DNA from: Nitrospirota bacterium | GTDB lineage: Bacteria > Nitrospirota > Thermodesulfovibrionia > Thermodesulfovibrionales > JdFR-88 | DNA: 19,419 nucleotides | Reading direction: 5' to 3' | NCBI GenBank assembly: GCA_021789735.1 | Contig: JAJYJB010000049.1 | Location: forward strand, 1 to 19,419 | Shown here: positions 13,561-19,419 of the stretch, one piece after another | How the letters are laid out: every line of letters starts with the position of its first letter | How positions within the stretch are numbered: position 1 is the stretch's first letter | The notes under the pieces: generated by a model | The model's database searches: none | What the model was told of the DNA's origin: nothing | Seen by the model: only the letters and a program-made list of their open reading frames with translations | Translations under genes and position numbers: made by a program

Positions 13561-14153
13561 TAACCGCGGAGCTTGTCAGGAACCTTAGGGAAAAAACGGG
13601 CGCCGGGATGATGGAGTGCAAGAAGGCCCTTGAGGAGACCGGCGGGGACATGGAAAAGGCGGTGGACGCCCTCAGGCGCAAGGGCATAGCCACGGCGCAG
13701 AAAAAAGCGGCGCGCACGGCCTCGCAGGGCATGGTAGGCTCTTATATACACATGGACAAGATAGGCGTCCTTCTGGAGGTGAACTGCGAGACGGATTTCG
13801 TCGCGCGCACGGAGGACTTCAAGGACCTTGTAAAGGACATAGCGATGCACATAGCCGCGGCCAGCCCGCAATACTTGCAGAGGGAGGAAGTCCCCCAGGA
13901 CATCATAGACCGCGAGACGGAGATCTATAAGACGCAGGTCCAGGGGAAGCCCGAGCACGTTGTGGAGAAGATAATACAGGGTAAGCTCGAAAAATTCTAC
14001 GAGGAGATCTGTCTTCTTGACCAGATATTTGTGAAGGACCCGGAAGGTAAGAAGAAGATAAAGGACCTGATCACCGAGAAGGTGGCGAAGGTGGGCGAAA
14101 ATATCCTGGTAAGGCGCTTTACAAGGTACCAGCTTGGCGAAACAGCAAAATAA
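13557..14153 (+). CDS. tsf: Elongation factor Ts (short form)
   Basis: 198 residues, the short single-core type found in Thermus, Aquifex and Nitrospirota rather than the 280-residue enterobacterial form. The N-terminal UBA-like domain [19 protein letters not shown] (1-45) is followed by the EF-Tu contact motif TDFVAR at 79-84. The ending [11 protein letters not shown] is the usual C-terminal module. It exchanges GDP for GTP on EF-Tu. It overlaps rpsB by four bases and pyrH by twenty. Confidence 0.97.
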   Translation: MITAELVRNLREKTGAGMMECKKALEETGGDMEKAVDALRRKGIATAQKKAARTASQGMVGSYIHMDKIGVLLEVNCETDFVARTEDFKDLVKDIAMHIAAASPQYLQREEVPQDIIDRETEIYKTQVQGKPEHVVEKIIQGKLEKFYEEICLLDQIFVKDPEGKKKIKDLITEKVAKVGENILVRRFTRYQLGETAK

Positions 14154-14871
14154 AAAACAAAAACCTCTGCTTTTCAAACGGCTGCTTATAAAGCTCTCAG
14201 GCGAGGCGCTGATGGGCTCCCGCACCTACGGCATAGACCCGGCGACGGTGGACTTCATAGCCAGGGAGCTCGGCCAGGCGATAAAGGCGGGTGCCCAGAT
14301 AGCCCTTGTCATAGGGGGCGGAAACATTTTCAGGGGTGTGGAGGCCTCGGCCCAGGGCATGGAGCGCTCTTCGGCGGATTACATGGGGATGCTGGCCACA
14401 GTGATAAATTCCCTTGCCGTCCAGAACGCGCTTGAGAAGCAAGGCATACCCACAAGGGTGCAGACCGCGATAGAGATGCGCGAGCTTGCCGAACCGTATA
14501 TAAGAAGGCGGGCAGTAAGACACCTCGAAAAAGGAAGGGTAGTGATATTCGCGGCGGGGACGGGCAACCCATATTTCACCACAGACACGGCGGCCGCCCT
14601 CCGGGCCATGGAGATAGGCGCGGACGTTATTTTCAAGGCGACCAAGGTGGACGGAGTGTACACCGCGGACCCCGTGAAAGACCCCAAGGCCAGGAAGTAC
14701 GACAGGATCAGCTATCTTGAGGTCATAAAGAAGGGGCTCAAGGTAATGGACTCCACCGCCATCACTTTATGTATGGACAACCATATGCCCATTGTGGTAT
14801 TTAATCTCAAGGGGAAGGGCAATATAACCGGGCTTATTGCGGGCAAAAAAATAGGCACTATAATAGAGTGA
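14134..14871 (+). CDS. pyrH: UMP kinase
   Basis: 245 residues of the amino-acid kinase fold, which phosphorylates UMP to UDP. Visible motifs are [12 protein letters not shown] (15-26), [10 protein letters not shown] (59-68), [11 protein letters not shown] (82-92), [16 protein letters not shown] (139-154) and [13 protein letters not shown] (168-180). The start is TTG at 14134, inside tsf, with AAGG about 8 bases before it. The first twelve residues are Lys/Gln-rich and less conserved. It lies in the standard rpsB-tsf-pyrH-frr order, which ties pyrimidine nucleotide supply to translation capacity. Confidence 0.96.
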   Translation: MAKQQNKKQKPLLFKRLLIKLSGEALMGSRTYGIDPATVDFIARELGQAIKAGAQIALVIGGGNIFRGVEASAQGMERSSADYMGMLATVINSLAVQNALEKQGIPTRVQTAIEMRELAEPYIRRRAVRHLEKGRVVIFAAGTGNPYFTTDTAAALRAMEIGADVIFKATKVDGVYTADPVKDPKARKYDRISYLEVIKKGLKVMDSTAITLCMDNHMPIVVFNLKGKGNITGLIAGKKIGTIIE

Positions 14872-14908
14872 TACGGGGAAAAGGCGAGGTAAAACGAAGG
14901 CCTTCTGA

Positions 14909-15475
14909 ATGAACGATATGGACAAGGCACTGAAAGACAAGCTCCAGCACAAGATGGACGGCGCGGTAGAGGCCCTCAGGAAGGAGTTCGGCTCTGTGAG
15001 GACCGGCAGGGCGTCGCTTGCCCTCCTTGAGGGCATAACCGTCGATTATTACAATGTCCCGACCCCCCTGCAGCAGGTCGCGGCCCTTTCCGTGCCGGAC
15101 AGCCGCCTCATCCTCATCCAGCCCTGGGAGCAGAAGCTGGTGCCGGAGATAGAACGCGCGATTCTGAAATCGGACCTTGGTCTTACGCCCGCAAACGACG
15201 GCAAGTCGATAAGGCTTCCGGTGCCACCTCTTACGGAGGAGCGCAGGAAAGACCTGGTTAAGGTTGTGAAGAAGAGGGCAGAGGAGACGAAGGTCGCGAT
15301 GAGGAACATCCGGAGGGACATGAACGAGCATGTCAAGAAGCTGGAGAAGGACCAGCATATAAGCGAGGATGAGGTGAAAAAGACCATCGATGAGATACAG
15401 AAGGCGACCGACGCATACATAAAGAAGGTCGATGATCTTTTGCACGTTAAGGAAAAAGAGATAATGGAGGTTTAA
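14909..15475 (+). CDS. frr: Ribosome recycling factor
   Basis: 188 residues, normal length. It begins with a helical stretch (KMDGAVEALRKEFGSVRTGRAS) and has VDYYNVPTPLQQVA, IQPWEQKLVPEIERAI and the RLPVPPLTEERRKDLVK hinge, and ends in the long helix of domain I. With EF-G it splits post-termination ribosomes. ATG 14909 was chosen because GAAGG lies 8 bases before it; an ATG three codons on (14918) is the alternative. The ribosome site is part of the perfect palindrome GAAGGCCTTC (14896-14905). It lies 37 bases after pyrH. Confidence 0.97.
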   Translation: MNDMDKALKDKLQHKMDGAVEALRKEFGSVRTGRASLALLEGITVDYYNVPTPLQQVAALSVPDSRLILIQPWEQKLVPEIERAILKSDLGLTPANDGKSIRLPVPPLTEERRKDLVKVVKKRAEETKVAMRNIRRDMNEHVKKLEKDQHISEDEVKKTIDEIQKATDAYIKKVDDLLHVKEKEIMEV

Positions 15476-15481
15476 CGGGTA

Positions 15482-15622
15482 ATGAAATCCAACTTCATGT
15501 TGAAAGTTGAAGACGCAAAGGCCGTTGACATACAGAAGGCGCTGCAGCAGGCCGGCATCAAGATAAAGAGCGTACAAGAGATATATAAGGAGAACGACAC
15601 CGCGCAGCAGGAGAAAAAATAA
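15482..15622 (+). CDS. Small conserved-looking protein of unknown function, 46 residues
   Basis: ATG 15482 has GGAGG 11 bases upstream, inside the end of frr, and the gene fills the gap between frr and the DksA-like gene almost exactly (6 and 3 bases on either side). The product runs from MKSNFMLKVEDAKAVDIQ to AQQEKK. It reads as strand-helix-strand (FMLKVED, then AVDIQKALQQAGIKIKSVQEIY), like the first half of a ferredoxin-like or ACT-type fold, then a short charged tail. I do not recognise the family. Position, ribosome site and amphipathic pattern support real coding. Confidence 0.7.
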   Translation: MKSNFMLKVEDAKAVDIQKALQQAGIKIKSVQEIYKENDTAQQEKK

Positions 15623-15625
15623 ATT

Positions 15626-16192
15626 ATGCCCTCTAAGAAAGACGAAAAGCCAAAAGTGAAGTCCGCTCCGGCGGCGAAGGCCGCGGAAAAAGGCAAGCCG
15701 TCCCACTCCGCAGGCGTGAAGTCCGCAGGGAAGGAAAAGCTTGCTGCAAAAAATGAAAAGACACGGGCGAAAAGCGAACCCGTTCATAAAAAGGAGGCGG
15801 AGGGGGTCCACTCCGACAGGACGTTTCAGTTAAGGAGGGAACTTCTTGCTCAGCGGGACGCGATCCTTGGCGAGGCCAAGAAGGAGATAAGCAGGATCAT
15901 CAGCGGAGAAAACAGGCAGATCGTCGAGACGGCCCTGGATGACGGGGACTGGTCTGTCGTGGACCTTTCAGAGGACATAAGCTTCAAGCAGTTGAGCACC
16001 CATCGTGAGAACCTGACCAAGATCGACGAGGCGTTAAGGAAGCTATCAGAAGGCACATACGGCATCTGCGAGGACTGCGGCGAGGAGATAGACATCGAGC
16101 GCCTGAAGGTGATGCCCTTCGCCATATACTGCAAGGAGGACCAGGAGAGGCGCGAGGTCATGGAAGCCATGGAACGGGAGACTGGACTTTAG
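15626..16192 (+). CDS. DksA/TraR-family zinc-finger regulator with basic N-terminal extension
   Basis: 188 residues. Residues 1-62 are Lys/Ala/Ser/Pro-rich, histone-tail-like and probably disordered. Residues 65-142 form the coiled coil, with acidic residues near its tip (Asp105, Asp106, Asp108), as in DksA proteins that reach into the RNA polymerase secondary channel. Residues 145-175 are the zinc finger: EGTYGICEDCGEEI has Cys148 and Cys151, and IYCKEDQE has Cys169 but Asp172 where the fourth Cys usually is. It may tune rRNA and stress transcription with ppGpp. It starts three bases after the small gene, has only a weak GGAG before it, and overlaps truA tail-to-tail by four bases. Confidence 0.9.
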   Translation: MPSKKDEKPKVKSAPAAKAAEKGKPSHSAGVKSAGKEKLAAKNEKTRAKSEPVHKKEAEGVHSDRTFQLRRELLAQRDAILGEAKKEISRIISGENRQIVETALDDGDWSVVDLSEDISFKQLSTHRENLTKIDEALRKLSEGTYGICEDCGEEIDIERLKVMPFAIYCKEDQERREVMEAMERETGL

Positions 16193-16989
16193 TAATATAC
16201 CTTCTCCAGAAACAGGCCTTTGGCGGGCGCGGTTGGGCCCGCAAGCCTCCTGTCTCCGGACTCGATTATCTTCTTAATGCTGTGGGGCTCTAGCCGGCCC
16301 CTTCCGGCCAGAAACAGCGTGCCCACGATGTTCCTGCACATGTGCCTTAGGAAGGCGTCGGCGGTGATGCTTATCCTGACGAACTCACCTTTCAGGCCCG
16401 CCGTTAAAAAACATACCTCTTCCATCCTGGTTATCTCGATGGAAAAGATCTCCTTTACCGGCGTTTTTGAGCCGCACCCGGATGCCCTGAAGGCCGAAAA
16501 ATCCCTTTTCCCCAGGATAAAGGCGGAGGCCTGCCTCATGGCTTCAATGTCAAGTCTCCAGGGGATGCCCCATGCATAGCGTCTAATGAAAACCGGCGGA
16601 TAAGGCGTCATGGCCATGATGTAGAAATAGGTTTTTTTCACTGCGTCATGCCTAGGGTGGAAGTCAGCGGGGCAGTCGTCCGCCTCCAATATCCGTATGT
16701 CTTCCGGGAGGGTCGCGTTCAGGGCCTTTTTTATGGCATCCGGCTGCATACGGAAACTGACGCCCGCCTGGAAGGCCGCAACCTGCCCCAGGGCGTGGAC
16801 GCCCGCGTCAGTCCTGCCTGCACAGACAACGGAAACCTCCTGTCCAAGCAGACGTTTCAGCTTTCCTTCGATCTCTTCTTGTATGGTCCGCACGCCGGAA
16901 AAATGCCCGGCTGCGGGCATTTTTTTCTGGCTTTGCCACCCTGCATAGCGGGTCCCGTCATATTCGATTGTAAGCCTGATCTTTCTCAA
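16189..16989 (-). CDS. truA: tRNA pseudouridine(38-40) synthase
   Basis: 266 residues. The catalytic Asp61 lies in CAGRTDAGVHALGQVAAF (57-73). The start MRKIRLTIEYDGTRYAGWQ and later RRYAWGIPWRL, KRDFSAFRASG and DAFLRHMCRNIVGTL segments are typical of TruA. It modifies positions 38-40 of the tRNA anticodon arm. The start is TTG 16989; no ATG or GTG is in frame between it and an upstream stop. No ribosome site is evident. Residues 22-32 (KKMPAAGHFSG) are a short insert relative to E. coli. It is read opposite the DksA-like gene and 208 bases downstream of the outer-membrane gene. Confidence 0.96.
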   Translation of the reverse strand: MRKIRLTIEYDGTRYAGWQSQKKMPAAGHFSGVRTIQEEIEGKLKRLLGQEVSVVCAGRTDAGVHALGQVAAFQAGVSFRMQPDAIKKALNATLPEDIRILEADDCPADFHPRHDAVKKTYFYIMAMTPYPPVFIRRYAWGIPWRLDIEAMRQASAFILGKRDFSAFRASGCGSKTPVKEIFSIEITRMEEVCFLTAGLKGEFVRISITADAFLRHMCRNIVGTLFLAGRGRLEPHSIKKIIESGDRRLAGPTAPAKGLFLEKVYY

Positions 16990-17103
16990 TTTTTCTAGTT
17001 TAAACGTTTTTTATGGCATTATGGCTTCCGGAGTGGTACGGCCGGTTTTTTTGCGGTATTTTTTCCCATTATTTTCCATGCCGGTTTTTATTTTAACATC
17101 CGT

Positions 17104-17119
17104 GGCATCCATTGATGCC
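17104..17119. repeat. Small inverted repeat in the truA upstream region
   Basis: GGCATC and GATGCC flank a CATT loop. It lies in the 208-base gap between truA and the outer-membrane gene. No T tract follows on either strand, so it is not a clear terminator. Nothing else in this gap can be assigned. Confidence 0.3.
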
Positions 17120-17181
17120 TGCGCATGGGGGGTCTGGTCTTTCGGGATCTTTTTGTAGGGAACACGGCAACGATGCCCGCT

Positions 17182-17197
17182 AAAAAATTAATTTTTT
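17182..17197 (-). terminator. AT-only palindrome after the outer-membrane gene, possible weak terminator
   Basis: AAAAAATTAATTTTTT is a perfect 16-base palindrome directly after the stop codon. It has the T run of a terminator but no GC-rich stem, so it would be weak at best. Confidence 0.3.
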
Positions 17198-18034
17198 CTA
17201 AAACAAAAAGCCCATGCCCGCGCCATAATAATGGGTGAAGCCGCCCAGGTTTCCGGTAAGCCGTACGCCTTCCTCTGCATCCACCTCCCACCAATGGTAA
17301 ATGAGATATTGAACGCCGCCGTCAAAATTATACCCTGCCCCTTCATCACTGGCCGCTTTTGTCTGGCCGTAGAACTCGCCATAGAACTGCAGCCGCTCTA
17401 TGGGGTCCCACGTGGCGGTAAGAAACTGGTTGAAACTCGTGAAGCGCCCGCCTCCTTCCGAAACCGGGTCTGTCTGGGAGCTTATGCCAAGTTGGAACGA
17501 TAGCCCGATCTGGTCAGTGAGAGCGTAATCAGCGATCGCGTTGAATGTGGCCCCCAGACCGCGGCTGCCGAAGGCGTCGTTTCCTGATGGCAGGGTAATG
17601 ATGGCCTCTACAGAGCCAATCCATTTGCTGGTATAGCCAAGCTCGTGTTTGAAACCGATAGAGGCGGCCGAAAGGCCGGAAGAAGCTTCCTCCGGAACTC
17701 CAGATCTCTGGCTGTTGTAATCGGAAGCAAGGACCTTGAACTCGTTTGCGCCGGGGAGTCCGAACCTCAGCTCGGCCTCCGGATAGTTGTCCGCCGTGCC
17801 GCCTCCCGCGCCCCGGACATTTGCGTGCATGAAGCCTAACTCTAAAATGGCATGCCCAAGCGGGGCGGCGCATGAGCTGTCTGAAAAGGTTGGACGGTCA
17901 AGAAGAGAAAATAAGGCGGCCGGGTTTGAGGCTGAGCATGGGTTTGCGGCCGCGGAAGCCTTTATGCCGCCTGCGAAAAGCAACAGCATAAAAAAACAAA
18001 AAAATGAAAAAGTAAAAAAAAGAAAATTTCTCAT
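17198..18034 (-). CDS. Outer-membrane beta-barrel protein (transporter / phenol MetA-degradation type fold)
   Basis: 278 residues from ATG 18034. Residues 1-29 are a strongly hydrophobic, Phe-rich signal peptide with likely cleavage near KASAAA, so the product is exported. The mature part has alternating amphipathic strands with aromatic ends (for example HAILELGFMHANV and RLQFYGEFYGQT) and ends in GAGMGFLF. The terminal Phe is the signal used by the BAM machinery. Two cysteines near the mature N-terminus (in NPCS and SSCAAP) may form a disulfide. The layout fits the PF13557-type putative outer-membrane transporters; substrate unknown. AAAGGAG lies 14 bases before the ATG, and a five-codon reading frame with a closer ATG overlaps the start as ATGA. 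Confidence 0.8.
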   Translation of the reverse strand: MRNFLFFTFSFFCFFMLLLFAGGIKASAAANPCSASNPAALFSLLDRPTFSDSSCAAPLGHAILELGFMHANVRGAGGGTADNYPEAELRFGLPGANEFKVLASDYNSQRSGVPEEASSGLSAASIGFKHELGYTSKWIGSVEAIITLPSGNDAFGSRGLGATFNAIADYALTDQIGLSFQLGISSQTDPVSEGGGRFTSFNQFLTATWDPIERLQFYGEFYGQTKAASDEGAGYNFDGGVQYLIYHWWEVDAEEGVRLTGNLGGFTHYYGAGMGFLF

Positions 18035-18193
18035 GGAAATGACATTTTCTCCTTTCAAAAGATATTAAGGAGCTTTATTTTATTTCAGTTTATCAATTTC
18101 GTGCGAGCCAATCGACCCCGCCGCAATTTGATGCCCCGGGGCGGCTTACGGCACAGCATCCCTTTGCTTCCAGATGGAGAAGGACAGAAGATT

Positions 18194-18220
18194 TTGAGAT
18201 AGGTCCTGTTGTGATAAAAT
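18194..18220 (+). promoter_or_regulatory. Possible hflX promoter
   Basis: TAAAAT (18215-18220) has TGA directly before it, an extended -10 form. TTGAGA (18194-18199) stands 15 bases upstream, a short spacer. A start of transcription near 18227 would cut into the ribosome site at 18222-18228, so the real promoter may lie further upstream. Confidence 0.3.
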
Positions 18221-18239
18221 GAAAGGAGATAAAAACCGT

Positions 18240-19419
18240 ATGAAAGAGAGCCTTTAAAATACCCCCCATATCCGGCAATACATCGGGCCTCAAGGGGAGC
18301 GAGCTCCACCTGCTTGAAAGGCTTTTCCGCAGGAAAGTTCCCCCTTCCGTGATAGTGACTCTGGAGCTTGCAAGGCAGCTTGCGGCGCTTTCCTTCAGCC
18401 TGGGCAGGCAGATAGGCATCCTTATAAACAGGCGCGGGACCGTATTGCAGGTGATGGTTGGGGACTCGGGCAGCATATTCATACCATCGCTTGAAGACCA
18501 TCCGCTGGGCAGAAAGGCCCTGCGGGGCCTGCGTCTGGTCCACACGCACCTGAAAGACAAAAACCTTACGCGCGATGACCTTACGGACCTTGCCCTCCTC
18601 AGGCTGGACATGATCGCGGCCATAGCGGTGCGGTCCGACGGCCAGCCGGGAGCGGTGCAGATGGCCCATCTGCTGCCCAAAGGGGAAGGCCAAAAAAAGG
18701 TCGAGATAATGGATTTACCTGACACGGGGCATCTCGCCGGGGGACAAGGGGCTTTTGATTTCGGGGAGTTCGTCTCCGCCCTGGAAAGCGAGATGGATAG
18801 GCAGAGGCTCTTCGAATTTGACCGGTCGGACAAAAGAGAGAGGGCCATCCTGATAAGCGTCTCAACAAGGCCGAGATACGAGCTTGAGGAATCCATGGAG
18901 GAGCTTAAGGAGCTTGCTGACTCCTCCGGTGTCCTGGTGCTTGGGACGGTAATACAGCGGCTCAGGGAGATAAACCCAAAATACCTTATGGGTGAGGGTA
19001 AGATAAAAGAACTTGTTATAGACGCCCTGGACAAGGGTGCTACCCTCCTTGTGTTCGACCAGGACCTGGGTCCTTCACAGATAAAATCCATCACCGAGCT
19101 TACGGAGCTCAAGGTGATAGACCGTTCCCAGCTTATCCTGGACATCTTCGCCAAGAGGGCCGGGACGCGCGAGGGCAAAGTCCAGGTGGAGCTGGCCCAG
19201 CTTAAATACCTGCTTCCAAGGCTCACCGGCAAGGGCACCGCGATGTCTCGCCTCATGGGCGGCATAGGCGGAAGGGGGCCCGGAGAAAGCAAGCTGGAGA
19301 TAGACCGCCGCCGCGTAAGGGACCGCATCCACTTTCTGGAGCGCCAGCTGAAGGCGCTTTCCCTGGCAAGAAAGCAGAGGAAGCACAGAAGGGTCGAAAA
19401 GGGCCTGCCCATAGTCTCC
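18240..19419 (+). CDS. hflX: GTPase HflX, 3' end beyond the window, start requires a +1 shift
   Basis: From 18256 the frame is open for 388 codons to the window edge. It includes ISGNTSGLKGSEL, an N-terminal domain of about 190 residues as in long HflX proteins, and RPRYELEESMEELKEL. The HflX signature follows (GTVIQ, PKYLMGEGKIKEL, VFDQDLGPSQ, RSQLILDIFAKRA, KVQVELAQLKYLLPRL and GGIGGRGPGESKLE), then the linker helices. The G domain would begin just past the window. HflX splits stalled or hibernating 70S ribosomes. No ATG, GTG or TTG lies in frame before the conserved N-terminus. The only good start, ATG 18240 with AAAGGAG 11 bases before it, is in the other frame and stops at TAA 18255. A +1 shift at CTT TAA joins them as MKESLKIPPISGNTSG. 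Confidence 0.88.
18243..18258 (+). other. Candidate +1 frameshift site (or one-base sequence error) in hflX
   Basis: The fifth codon CTT is followed by TAA. A peptidyl-tRNA-Leu on CTT can slip to TTT, as in prfB (CTT TGA). The next codons AAA ATA CCC then continue in the HflX frame. The purine run AAAGAGAG ends one base before CTT and could act as a weak internal ribosome site. Removing one T from TTT at 18253-18255 would give a normal gene instead. Confidence 0.5.

Noticed and set aside
16990..17197. The gap between truA and the outer-membrane gene as a possible small RNA locus
   Set aside because: Only one short stem and an AT palindrome are present, with no convincing promoter-terminator pair, so no RNA gene is claimed.
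18093..19412. Open frame of 439 codons on the minus strand opposite hflX
   Set aside because: Its composition is Ser/Arg/Leu-rich shadow sequence with no motif, and the plus strand encodes the HflX signature throughout.

Overview
The window looks like an ordinary chromosomal stretch of a Gram-negative, probably anaerobic or microaerophilic bacterium. The operon orders, the futalosine-type menaquinone gene, the sulfur-carrier genes next to a probable quinone oxidoreductase, and the style of the omega subunit and HflX suggest Nitrospirota or a Desulfobacterota-like lineage. This placement is inferred from sequence style, not from a search. GC content is moderately high, genes are tightly packed, and TTG starts are frequent (efp, pyrH, truA, probably thiE). 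No tRNA, rRNA, CRISPR array, insertion sequence or phage gene is visible, and no gene-free gap exceeds about 220 bases.

Region 1 (1-1715) is a sulfur-metabolism island. The last 12 codons of an upstream gene overlap a DUF1641 gene built of 60-residue repeats. A strong bidirectional hairpin terminator separates it from three convergent minus-strand genes. These encode a miniature TusD/TusC/TusB (DsrE/DsrF/DsrH)-like set, including a 54-residue TusB-like protein, driven by a promoter with consensus -35 and -10 boxes.

Region 2 (1896-6633) runs yicC, remA-like (DUF370), gmk, rpoZ and coaBC, followed by an acidic TPR protein with its own probable promoter. yicC and the TPR gene both appear to be transcribed as leaderless mRNAs.

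Region 3 (6688-11806) has a strong promoter, a small heavy-metal-associated (CopZ-like) protein, then aroQ, pepP, efp, accB, accC and thiE. It links shikimate synthesis, peptide turnover, polyproline translation and fatty-acid precursor supply. It ends tail-to-tail in mqnB, which is read from the minus strand.

Region 4 (12604-16192) is the translation operon rpsB, tsf, pyrH, frr, a 46-residue unknown protein and a DksA/TraR-family regulator. It starts from a promoter whose -10 box overlaps the probable mqnB -10 box. It ends by a 4-bp overlap with truA on the minus strand.

Region 5 (16990-19419) holds an outer-membrane beta-barrel protein on the minus strand and, divergently, the 5' two-thirds of hflX. 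The only well-formed hflX start (ribosome site plus ATG) is out of frame with the HflX protein. A stop follows after five codons at CTT TAA, and +1 of that stop the HflX frame is open. This resembles the prfB frameshift site but could equally be a one-base sequence error. It is the most interesting single observation here.
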